Shown here one piece after another: positions 1 to 5,378 of a stretch of 7,419 bases of DNA (its first letter is position 1; each line of letters begins with the position of its first letter). Origin of the DNA: Burkholderiales bacterium (GTDB lineage: Bacteria > Pseudomonadota > Gammaproteobacteria > Burkholderiales > SG8-39); contig JADGRR010000131.1 in the NCBI GenBank assembly GCA_017880745.1, positions 1-7,419 of the forward strand. The letters run 5' to 3'. The translations under genes and the position numbers were made by a program. The notes under the pieces were generated by a model. It did no database searches, was not told the origin of the DNA, and saw only the letters and a program-made list of their open reading frames with translations.

Positions 1-632
1 GCTCCCTGCTGTCCCCGCTGAGGAGTCGCGGGCGCTCTTTGCACTGCCTGCTCCTGAAAGTGTTGCCGCACTACGGCGTCACGCGGCTGGTAACGGTAAT
101 TCTGGCTGCGAAGCGCCTGCTGCTGCTCTACTCGGGGATACCGATCTCCCGAAAACTGCCGCTGGTAGGCAGGCAGCGGGGCGCGCGCTGGAGCAGAACT
201 GCGGTTCCACCTGTCCCATCCGCTTCGCTGCTGTTCCCATTGATTGCCCCAGTGCTCGCCCCAGCGGGGCGGCGCATCCGAGCGCCAGCCGCGAAAGTAT
301 CCAGGGGGATTCCGGTAGTAGCTCACAGGAATTCGCAGGACGAACAGCGGCACAAGCTCTGGGCCCACCAGCCCCCAGGGCCCGTTGTACCAGGAACTCG
401 CGTACCAGTTATCCCCCTGGTAGACCCAGTACATGCCATCGTAAAAGAAGTAGTTCGAATTCAGTCGCGGAGCGTAGTAGACCGGGTAGCCCGGCACCGG
501 CACGAGCTCCGGATACAAGGGCAGGTTGATCCCGATGCTCACGCCGGGAAGCCCGATACCGATGCTCACCTGAGCCATGGCCGAAGGCACCGACCAAAAC
601 AGCATCCACAGTACAATGAGTGCGTAGCGCAT
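1..632 (-). CDS. Secreted Trp/Tyr-rich protein of unknown function (C-terminus cut by window edge)
   Basis: The frame reads from ATG at 632 down to position 1 with no stop: 210 complete codons, and the C-terminus lies outside the window. A strong Shine-Dalgarno GGAGGA (639-644) sits six bases before the ATG and fixes the start. Residues 1-20 form a signal peptide with a hydrophobic core and an AMA cleavage motif before Gln21, so the mature protein is exported, with no lipobox. Residues 61-142 are the conserved-looking core, with ten tryptophans and many tyrosines, including YFFYDGMYWVY, SSWYNGPWGLV and WGEHWGNQW. Beyond about residue 145 the chain becomes Gln/Arg/Pro-rich and low in complexity. 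It resembles a family of exported proteobacterial hypothetical proteins with a YFFYDGxYWVY signature; I know no function for it. It is transcribed divergently from the glrK operon. Existence as a gene is well supported; function is unknown. Confidence 0.85.
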   Translation of the reverse strand, partial: MRYALIVLWMLFWSVPSAMAQVSIGIGLPGVSIGINLPLYPELVPVPGYPVYYAPRLNSNYFFYDGMYWVYQGDNWYASSWYNGPWGLVGPELVPLFVLRIPVSYYRNPPGYFRGWRSDAPPRWGEHWGNQWEQQRSGWDRWNRSSAPARAPLPAYQRQFSGDRYPRVEQQQALRSQNYRYQPRDAVVRQHFQEQAVQRAPATPQRGQQG

Positions 633-922
633 TTTCTGTCCTCCAGTTCGATCACCGGGGTCCGAGTGTTGTCAACCGAGAGGAGCACCCGCCCCATTCT
701 TCCAAAACCGCTCTTCCGCCAGATTATCCGATTCCGCCCGGGACGTTCTGTGCGCTATCGTACATTTGGCGACCGAATTTCAGGCTGCTTCGACGACTTG
801 GCTGCTGTTCGCCGGCGGGCGCGCCTGGCGACTTCAGTCTGACGTTCCCCGCCAGCGCAGGCGCGCACTTTCAGGGAGCGGCACGGGCTCGCTCGGAATA
901 CACACCCGAGCGCGCGTGCGAA

Positions 923-947
923 CTCGCGGCCGTCCGCGAGCGGCCGC
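923..947. repeat. Two mutually exclusive GC-rich hairpins
   Basis: CTCGCGG (923-929) pairs perfectly with CCGCGAG (934-940) around a 4-base loop. GCGGCCG (926-932) pairs perfectly with CGGCCGC (941-947) around an 8-base loop. The two 7-bp stems share bases 926-929, so they cannot form together. There is no T-tract on either side, so this is not an intrinsic terminator. It could be a protein-binding dyad, an RNA switch in a transcript crossing the gap, or chance in GC-rich DNA. Confidence 0.4.
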
Positions 948-1034
948 AGCCAGGCCCGGCGCAACGCTACGGATTGCAACTGAAGCGAGCGTGCCGCCAG
1001 CGCTTGAGCGCGCATCACCTGCGTTTTCCGACGC

Positions 1035-1043
1035 TGCTATGAT
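1035..1043 (+). promoter_or_regulatory. Possible extended -10 promoter for the glrK operon
   Basis: TGCTATGAT matches the sigma-70 extended -10 form TGnTATAAT with one mismatch. It would place the transcript start near 1050, about 24 bases before the glrK ATG. No good -35 hexamer is found at 16-18 bases upstream (1015-1020 reads TCACCT), which is tolerated when the TGn extension is present. It is a motif match only. Confidence 0.4.
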
Positions 1044-1073
1044 TGAATCCCCAACGCACGGGCCCACCCCCGC

Positions 1074-2540
1074 ATGAAGCGCACTTTCGAATTCACAGGC
1101 CTACGCTATCCAAGCTCGGTGCTGAAGCTGCTGCTGCTCGGCTTTGGTCTGGTTTCTCTGCCGTTGATCCTGGCACTGTTGAATGCGACCGCGTACGTGG
1201 ACCGGCTTACCACTCAGAGTCAGGCCGCTGTGGATCAGGCGGCGGAGGCGGCGCGCGGCAGCCGTGTGCTGATGGAGCAGGTCACGGCAATGGAACGCCT
1301 GGCACGGCAATATCTGATTCTCGGTGACGCCGCATTGCTTGCCGATTACGCCAAAGTACGCAGCGGTTTCAAGCAAACCACCAGCGATATGTCGCTGTTG
1401 CCGCTCGACGAGTCGCAGTTGCGCGATTTGAACAGAACGATCGAGAAGGAGCAGGCATTGTTCGAGCAGCTGGGAAGCAAGCTCGACAAGGGCGCCGACC
1501 GCAGGCCGCTGATCGGGGGCTATGTCGAGCTGTCGGAACTGGCGAACAATGTGCTTAACCAGAGCAATCTGCTGATCGACCGCGAAGTCGAGAATATGGG
1601 CGAGGCAGCCCGACGCACCCAGCGCTCGCTGCTGTGGCAGCTCGCGGCTTCGGTCCCGCTGGGCGTCCTGATCGCCATGCTATTCGCGTTTCTCATCGCC
1701 AAACCAATACGCCAGCTCGATCACGGCATCCGCCAGCTCGGTGGCGCAGAATTCGGCACTGCTATTCGCGTGCACGGCCCCGCGGACCTGGAATATCTGG
1801 GCCAGCGGCTCGAGTGGCTGAGACTGCGGCTGGTCGAACTGGAGGAGCAGAAGACCAAATTCCTGCATCATGTGTCGCATGAACTCAAGACTCCGCTCAC
1901 GGCATTGCGCGAAGGCTCCGAACTGCTCGCCGATGGCTCGAGCGGAGCGCTCAATCGCCAGCAGAGCGAGATCGCTGAAATCCTCAGGCACAACAGCCTG
2001 CAACTGCAGCACTTGATCGAGGGGCTGCTCGGCTACCAGCATGCTCTCGACAGCATCAACCGGCTCGAGTTCCGATCGATCGATCTGTGCGACATCGCGC
2101 GCAAAGTGGCGGAGGCGCACAAACTCGCCATCGCCGCCCGTAATCTCAATTTCCTTCTGCGCGTCGAGCCCGCCGTGCTGACGGCGGACGCGGACAAGCT
2201 GCGCGTGGTGGTGGACAACCTGGTGTCAAACGCGGTCAAGTATTCGCCGGAAGGCGGTACTATTTCCTTGGCGGTGCGCGCCGAGGAAGATAAGGTTGTG
2301 ATCGAGGTCGGCGATGCCGGTCCCGGCATCGCTGCTGAAGACAGCGAGCGGGTGTTCGATTGGTTTTTCCAGGGCAAGCTCGGCCATCAGGGACGGGTCA
2401 AGAGCAGCGGATTGGGTTTGGCGATCGCACGTGAATTCGTGCTTGCCCACCGGGGCAGCATCGAAGTTATCGCGAACCGCGCGCCCGGCGCGCATTTCCG
2501 CGTCAGTCTGCCCGCCTCGCGCGCCAAAGGATCGATTTAG
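1074..2540 (+). CDS. glrK: Sensor histidine kinase, GlrK/QseE type
   Basis: This 488-residue inner-membrane kinase is expected to sense an envelope signal and phosphorylate the response regulator encoded two genes downstream. The order is: membrane segment 1 (about 17-41), a mostly helical periplasmic domain (42-185), membrane segment 2 (186-208), HAMP linker (209-260), dimerisation/phosphotransfer domain (261-322) with the H-box SHELKTP and phospho-acceptor His269, and an ATPase domain (about 370-482). The ATPase domain has N-box DNLVSNAVKY (381-390), G1 DAGPGIA (414-420), F-box FFQG (431-434) and G2 GLGLA (446-450). All catalytic motifs are intact. The H-box block, the stretch before it (LGQRLEWL) and the MKR start resemble Escherichia coli GlrK (about 475 residues), which supports the ATG at 1074. 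No Shine-Dalgarno is visible; the leader is C-rich. It is the first gene of an operon with the QseG-like lipoprotein and glrR. Confidence 0.92.
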   Translation: MKRTFEFTGLRYPSSVLKLLLLGFGLVSLPLILALLNATAYVDRLTTQSQAAVDQAAEAARGSRVLMEQVTAMERLARQYLILGDAALLADYAKVRSGFKQTTSDMSLLPLDESQLRDLNRTIEKEQALFEQLGSKLDKGADRRPLIGGYVELSELANNVLNQSNLLIDREVENMGEAARRTQRSLLWQLAASVPLGVLIAMLFAFLIAKPIRQLDHGIRQLGGAEFGTAIRVHGPADLEYLGQRLEWLRLRLVELEEQKTKFLHHVSHELKTPLTALREGSELLADGSSGALNRQQSEIAEILRHNSLQLQHLIEGLLGYQHALDSINRLEFRSIDLCDIARKVAEAHKLAIAARNLNFLLRVEPAVLTADADKLRVVVDNLVSNAVKYSPEGGTISLAVRAEEDKVVIEVGDAGPGIAAEDSERVFDWFFQGKLGHQGRVKSSGLGLAIAREFVLAHRGSIEVIANRAPGAHFRVSLPASRAKGSI

Positions 2541-2570
2541 AGGCCGCTTCAGAATTACCGAAACGGTCTC
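2540..2570 (+). repeat. Hairpin between glrK and the lipoprotein gene
   Basis: Bases 2540-2550 (from the last base of the glrK stop codon) pair with 2560-2570 over 11 positions, with one G-U pair and one C-A mismatch, around a 9-base loop. No T-tract follows. It could tune mRNA stability or partial termination within the operon; this is inferred from base pairing only. Confidence 0.4.
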
Positions 2571-2628
2571 TGACACTTAGGGGAGCATGAGGGGGTGTAT
2601 CCTCTCATTTCGAAATGATCTTCAAACG

Positions 2629-3195
2629 ATGATACGCACCGGCTTTCTGGTTGCCACCGCGCTGCTGCTCGCGGGCTGCGCCGGCTTGCGTATTCCAATC
2701 CCCCCTGGCAGCGAGCCCGAGGAGCGCCAGGTAATCCAGCTGATCAACTATGCGCAGCGCGTCGCGACGATGACGGCCGAACAGCAGCGCAACGAGTACA
2801 GCGCCAGCAATCAGGCATTCGCCAGGGACAAGGATGCAATCAGCCGGGTGCGGCTCGCCTTGTTGCTTGCCACGCCCGGCGCCAGCGTTCAGGACGCTGC
2901 CCGAGCCGCGATCCTGCTCGAACCGATGGCAACGCCAGGCGACGCGGCAAGCCCGCTGCGCTCGCTCGCCAGGCTGCTCTATGTGCTGCTGAGCGAGCGT
3001 GCAAGCGAGCAAAAACGCGCCAACCAGATGCGCGAGCAGCTCGAGGCGCGGAAGGAAGCCGAGCGCACCCTGCGCGAGCAGCTCGAGGCGCGGAAGGAAA
3101 CCGAGCGCACCTTGCGCGAACAGCTCGAGGCGCTGAAGGAAGTCGAGCGAACCATCATGCAACGCGGGCAGGAAAGCCAGCCCAGACGCAGATGA
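2629..3195 (+). CDS. qseG: QseG-like coiled-coil lipoprotein between glrK and glrR
   Basis: From the ATG at 2629 the product is 188 residues with a typical lipoprotein signal: MIRTG, a hydrophobic stretch, then lipobox LAGC with Cys17. Ala at +2 (no Asp) predicts outer-membrane sorting. Residues 30-125 are predominantly helical. Residues 134-175 are three near-identical 14-residue repeats, REQLEARKE-like, which form a charged coiled coil. The frame can be extended to an ATG at 2587, but that gives an odd 14-residue extension and its GGGGAG lies only one base from the ATG; neither start has a well-spaced ribosome-binding site. In enterobacteria an outer-membrane lipoprotein, QseG, lies between glrK and glrR and interacts with the kinase. 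Position, lipidation and a C-terminal coiled coil agree, though residue-level similarity is low, so the symbol is positional. The protein is shorter than E. coli QseG (about 237). The stop is four bases before glrR. Confidence 0.8.
   Translation: MIRTGFLVATALLLAGCAGLRIPIPPGSEPEERQVIQLINYAQRVATMTAEQQRNEYSASNQAFARDKDAISRVRLALLLATPGASVQDAARAAILLEPMATPGDAASPLRSLARLLYVLLSERASEQKRANQMREQLEARKEAERTLREQLEARKETERTLREQLEALKEVERTIMQRGQESQPRRR
3028..3153 (+). repeat. Three 42-bp tandem repeats inside the QseG-like gene
   Basis: Units 3028-3069, 3070-3111 and 3112-3153 are nearly identical in DNA, and each encodes a 14-residue unit: MREQLEARKEAERT, then LREQLEARKETERT, then LREQLEALKEVERT. Fourteen residues equal two heptads, so gaining or losing a unit keeps both the reading frame and the coiled-coil register. 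Confidence 0.9.
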
Positions 3196-3199
3196 ACGA

Positions 3200-4570
3200 A
3201 TGCAGATGAGCGAAGCCAAGCCCGTTGTCCTGTTGGTCGACGATGATCCCGACATCCTCAAGCTGGTGTCGATGCGCCTGAACGCCTCGGGCTACGAGGT
3301 GCAGGCGGTAGACAGCGGCCACATGGCCCTGGCGGCTCTGGCCGCGTCGCGTCCTCAACTCGTGATTACTGACCTGAAAATGGACGGTATGGACGGCATG
3401 GCCTTGTTCGAAGCCATTCACAACACCGCGCCCACGCTGCCGGTGATCATCCTCACGGCGCACGGCACCATACCGGAAGCCGTGGCCGCGACCAAGCGCG
3501 GCGTTTTCGGCTTCCTGCCCAAGCCGTTCCACAACCAGGCCCTGCTGGAACAGGTGGCGCAGGCCCTGAAGCTTTCGTCGGGCATCCGCGACACGGGAGC
3601 GGCATCGGCTGACAATGATTGGCGCAATGGCATCGTCACGGCCAGCGCGGCGATGGAAGACGTGCTTAGCCGCGCCCGGCTCGTGGCCCAATCGGACGCA
3701 AGCGTTTTTATCTATGGTGCGAGCGGTACCGGCAAGGAGCTGGTCGCGCGCGCCATCCATCGTGCCAGCGCCCGCGCCGCCGGACCCTTCGTCGCCGTAA
3801 ATTGCGCCGCGATCCCGGAAGCGCTGATGGAATCGGAGTTGTTCGGGCACAAAAAAGGTGCTTTCACAGGAGCCGTCTATGACCACCAGGGCCTGCTGCA
3901 AAGCGCCGACGGCGGAACGCTGTTTCTGGACGAGATCGGCGATATGCCGCTGCCGCTGCAGGCGAAATTGTTGCGCGTGCTGCAGGAGCATCAGGTGCGT
4001 CCGGTGGGGGCGACCCAGACCGTCGACGTGGACATGCGTGTCGTCTCTGCCACACATCGCAGCCTGGAGCAGCGCATCGCCGACAGGCAGTTTCGCGAAG
4101 ACCTGTACTACCGCTTGAACGTCGTTGCGTTGACTATTCCTGTACTGGCCGAGCGTCCCGAGGACATCGTGCCGCTCGCTGTGCATTTTCTGAAGCAGGT
4201 GGCGGCGCGCTATCGCAAAGACGTCAACAGCTTCGCCCCCGAGGCTTTGGAGCAGTTGGTGGCGGCGCCCTGGCCGGGCAACGTGCGGCAGTTGCAGAAT
4301 GTGGTGGAGCAGACGGTGGCCCTTGCCACCAACGGCATGATTCCGGCATCGCTGGTGCAAAGCGCGCTGAACGACCGGTCGAGCGCACTGACCCCGCTGG
4401 ATGAGGCGAAACGCGCGTTCGAGCGCGACTACCTGGTGCGCATCCTGAAGATCACGCAGGGCAATGTCGCACAGGCGGCAAAGCTCGCGCAACGCAATCG
4501 CACCGAGTTCTACAAGCTGCTCGAGCGCCATCGGCTCGAGCCGGGAATGTTCAAGTCGGACGACGCTTGA
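3200..4570 (+). CDS. glrR: Sigma-54-dependent response regulator, GlrR/QseF type
   Basis: This is a 456-residue cytoplasmic transcription activator of the NtrC class and the expected phosphorylation partner of the kinase upstream. The receiver domain (about 8-125) has acidic pocket residues in VDDDPD (13-18), phospho-acceptor Asp58 in TDLKMDG, Thr86 and Lys108. The AAA+ domain (about 143-390) has Walker A GASGTGKE (173-180), the sigma-54 contact loop GAFTGA (220-225), Walker B with Asp244-Glu245 and the FREDLYYRLNV arginine region (298-308). A Fis-type helix-turn-helix (about 405-446) ends in QRNRTEFYKLLERH. This end and the receiver segment HGTIPEAVAATKRGVFGFL closely resemble E. coli GlrR (444 residues). 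An intact GAFTGA loop argues for true sigma-54 activation. It starts four bases after the lipoprotein stop, which suggests translational coupling. ATG codons at 3200 and 3206 are both possible; neither has a clear Shine-Dalgarno. Confidence 0.93.
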   Translation: MQMSEAKPVVLLVDDDPDILKLVSMRLNASGYEVQAVDSGHMALAALAASRPQLVITDLKMDGMDGMALFEAIHNTAPTLPVIILTAHGTIPEAVAATKRGVFGFLPKPFHNQALLEQVAQALKLSSGIRDTGAASADNDWRNGIVTASAAMEDVLSRARLVAQSDASVFIYGASGTGKELVARAIHRASARAAGPFVAVNCAAIPEALMESELFGHKKGAFTGAVYDHQGLLQSADGGTLFLDEIGDMPLPLQAKLLRVLQEHQVRPVGATQTVDVDMRVVSATHRSLEQRIADRQFREDLYYRLNVVALTIPVLAERPEDIVPLAVHFLKQVAARYRKDVNSFAPEALEQLVAAPWPGNVRQLQNVVEQTVALATNGMIPASLVQSALNDRSSALTPLDEAKRAFERDYLVRILKITQGNVAQAAKLAQRNRTEFYKLLERHRLEPGMFKSDDA

Positions 4571-4571
4571 A

Positions 4572-4587
4572 TCGCCTACGCAGGCGA
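4572..4587 (+). terminator. Short hairpin after glrR, weak terminator candidate
   Basis: TCGCCT (4572-4577) and AGGCGA (4582-4587) form a perfect 6-bp stem with a 4-base loop, starting two bases after the glrR stop codon. No T-run follows, so it is not a standard intrinsic terminator. It may protect the mRNA 3' end or contribute to rho-dependent termination. Confidence 0.3.
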
Positions 4588-4659
4588 GGCAGCTTCAGGC
4601 ATGCGCTTTGCTGCTGTCCCCTGGTCATGCCTTGGTCCGCGAATGCAATCGCCTCGAAT

Positions 4660-4710
4660 CTCATTTGAATATGAGGGGATACCTCCCCGCATGCTCCCCG
4701 AAATCAGGGG
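4660..4710 (+). repeat. Overlapping hairpins upstream of the small lipoprotein gene
   Basis: Three stems can form. CTCAT (4660-4664) pairs with ATGAG (4671-4675). GGGGA (4675-4679) pairs with TCCCC (4684-4688), extended outwards across one mismatch by ATG/CAT (4671-4673 with 4690-4692). CCCC (4696-4699) pairs with GGGG (4707-4710). The first two compete for 4671-4675. No T-tract follows. The function is unknown; they lie 49-99 bases before the next start codon. I see no convincing promoter in the 188 bases between glrR and that gene. Confidence 0.35.
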
Positions 4711-4758
4711 CCGTTTCCGAAATTCTGGACTGGCCTCCTAACCAAGAGGGTCGCCGCC

Positions 4759-5028
4759 GTGAAAATTGCCGTATTGCTGCTGCTCTCCGCTGTATTGGGG
4801 GGATGCGCATCCCAGTCCCTGCGCGTGGGCGCGGACGATCCTGCGCATGTCACGAATTCGATCAACCTCTCCGGCTTCCCGCCCGAATACAAACGCGGCT
4901 TTGCCGCCGGCTGCGAGAACGTGAGGGAAGCATCCGGCCGTGCGGTTCCACGCCCCAAAGGGGACGCATCGTTCGTGCAGGGCTGGCAGGATGGGGCTGA
5001 TTACTGCCGTCCGCGCAAACCGCGCTGA
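4759..5028 (+). CDS. Small lipoprotein with GF-GC and GW-DG motifs, function unknown
   Basis: An 89-residue protein starts at GTG 4759, chosen because AGAGGG (4745-4750) lies eight bases upstream and because the signal peptide then begins with MKIAVLLLL. The lipobox is LGGC with Cys16, and Ala at +2 predicts outer-membrane retention. The mature part is only about 74 residues. Its recognisable pattern is YKRGFAAGC (44-52) followed by FVQGWQDGADYC (72-83). Cys52 and Cys83 could form a periplasmic disulfide. It resembles short proteobacterial lipoproteins of unknown function; I cannot name a family. It lies 188 bases after glrR in the same direction, and 350 bases before the sigma-54-controlled gene, so it may be a separate transcript or read-through from the glrR operon. 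Confidence 0.8.
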   Translation: MKIAVLLLLSAVLGGCASQSLRVGADDPAHVTNSINLSGFPPEYKRGFAAGCENVREASGRAVPRPKGDASFVQGWQDGADYCRPRKPR

Positions 5029-5056
5029 ACTGCCTTTCCCTTGCCGCTGACTATTT

Positions 5057-5074
5057 AGTCGTCTGCTTGCGACA
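5057..5074 (+). promoter_or_regulatory. GlrR-like upstream activator site 1
   Basis: AGTC-N10-GACA, with inner dyad GTCG-N8-CGAC (5058-5073). It matches seven of the eight defined bases of TGTC-N10-GACA, the site reported for GlrR in enterobacteria (recalled, not looked up). The centre lies about 176 bases upstream of the predicted sigma-54 transcript start, a normal distance for an enhancer site. Confidence 0.55.
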
Positions 5075-5122
5075 GCACTAGTTCCAAGCAATCCGCGCGT
5101 TAGGCGGCAGCAGACTAAAGGC

Positions 5123-5140
5123 CGTCGGGCTGTGGCGACA
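5123..5140 (+). promoter_or_regulatory. GlrR-like upstream activator site 2
   Basis: CGTC-N10-GACA, with the same inner dyad GTCG-N8-CGAC (5124-5139) as site 1. The right half GCGACAGCA is identical to that of site 1. The centre is about 110 bases upstream of the predicted transcript start and 66 bases from the centre of site 1. Confidence 0.55.
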
Positions 5141-5159
5141 GCATCGTCCTTCAAAGCGC

Positions 5160-5180
5160 CAGTCGGCAATCAGACGACTG
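5160..5180 (+). promoter_or_regulatory. GlrR-like upstream activator site 3 (one base wider)
   Basis: CAGTCG (5160-5165) and CGACTG (5175-5180) are perfect inverted repeats with a 9-base spacer, one more than in sites 1 and 2. The right half CGACTGCA shares CGAC and GCA with the other two. Bases 5171-5179 are also the exact reverse complement of 5057-5065 in site 1. The centre is about 72 bases before the predicted start. The altered spacing makes this the weakest member. Confidence 0.42.
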
Positions 5181-5215
5181 CAGCAACTCGCTGATCCAAA
5201 GCAATTAACTCGTTC

Positions 5216-5230
5216 TGGCACGGCGCTTGC
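5216..5230 (+). promoter_or_regulatory. Sigma-54 (RpoN) promoter of the FN3-cytochrome gene
   Basis: TGGCACGGCGCTTGC matches the sigma-54 consensus TGGCAC-N5-TTGC at every core position, with the diagnostic GG (5217-5218) and GC (5229-5230) separated by ten bases. The transcript would start near 5242 and carry a leader of about 137 bases before the ATG at 5379. Such promoters need an AAA+ activator bound upstream, and three candidate sites are present at 5057-5180. The activator encoded at 3200-4570 is the obvious candidate. Confidence 0.85.
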
Positions 5231-5249
5231 CTCTGCTAGCCCAGGCGAG

Positions 5250-5271
5250 GCCGCCCGCAACTCTTGGCGGC
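5250..5271 (+). repeat. Hairpin at the start of the predicted 5' leader
   Basis: GCCGCC (5250-5255) pairs perfectly with GGCGGC (5266-5271) around a 10-base loop, starting about nine bases into the transcript predicted from the sigma-54 promoter. A 5' stem can stabilise an mRNA; no further evidence of function. The rest of the leader (5272-5366) shows nothing I can name. Confidence 0.35.
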
Positions 5272-5366
5272 GTCTTCCGGACCCAGTTCCACCTAACCCC
5301 TGACCGCACCGAGCTTCACCACGAAGCAACGGCGCCAGGCAGTGTCAAGTTGGCAAGCCAAGCAAA

Positions 5367-5372
5367 AAGGAG
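5367..5372 (+). promoter_or_regulatory. Ribosome-binding site deciding the start of the FN3-cytochrome gene
   Basis: AAGGAG lies six bases before the ATG at 5379, an ideal spacing. The later in-frame starts, GTG 5421 and ATG 5433, lack a comparable site, so 5379 is preferred although it lengthens the signal peptide. Confidence 0.75.
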
Positions 5373-5378
5373 ATTCAG

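Larger units (their letters stand above)
633..1073. other. Divergent intergenic region, no convincing gene
   Basis: These 441 bases separate the minus-strand secreted protein from glrK. Short open frames exist on both strands, but they overlap each other, are Arg/Ala-rich and show no recognisable domain or ribosome-binding site, so I treat them as GC-driven noise. What can be seen is the ribosome-binding site of the left gene (639-644, minus strand), a pair of competing GC-rich hairpins (923-947) and an extended -10 element near glrK (1035-1043). In enterobacteria the small RNA gene glmY lies upstream of glrK; I could not recognise a GlmY-like RNA here. Confidence 0.5.

Noticed and set aside
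409..609. A short minus-strand open frame inside the left gene
   Set aside because: It is in a shifted frame relative to the real gene, which starts at 632 and runs through this stretch without a stop.
647..675. A sigma-70 promoter for the left gene on the minus strand, with a perfect TTGACA (670-675)
   Set aside because: The -10 position at 17-bp spacing reads ATCGAA, and transcription would start at or within the ribosome-binding site. A GATAAT at 723-728 lacks a fitting -35.
39..842. A 267-codon plus-strand open frame at the left end
   Set aside because: It opposes the secreted Trp-rich protein, which has a signal peptide and a Shine-Dalgarno; the plus-strand translation is Arg/Pro/Val-rich and shows no domain.
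3155..4531. A 458-codon open frame on the minus strand opposite glrR
   Set aside because: It lies wholly antisense to a gene with every expected GlrR motif, is rich in His, Gln, Arg and Ala as GC-rich antisense frames are, and has no recognisable domain.
4634..4646. A second sigma-54-like promoter before the small lipoprotein gene
   Set aside because: GG (4634-4635) and GC (4645-4646) are separated by nine bases instead of ten, and the surrounding hexamers match poorly; spacing is critical for sigma-54.
5029..5056. An intrinsic terminator after the small lipoprotein gene
   Set aside because: Only 4-bp stems can be drawn and there is no T-run.
5186..5212. An IHF site between the GlrR-like dyads and the sigma-54 promoter
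   Set aside because: The stretch is AT-richer than its surroundings, but neither strand matches the WATCAANNNNTTR consensus well enough.
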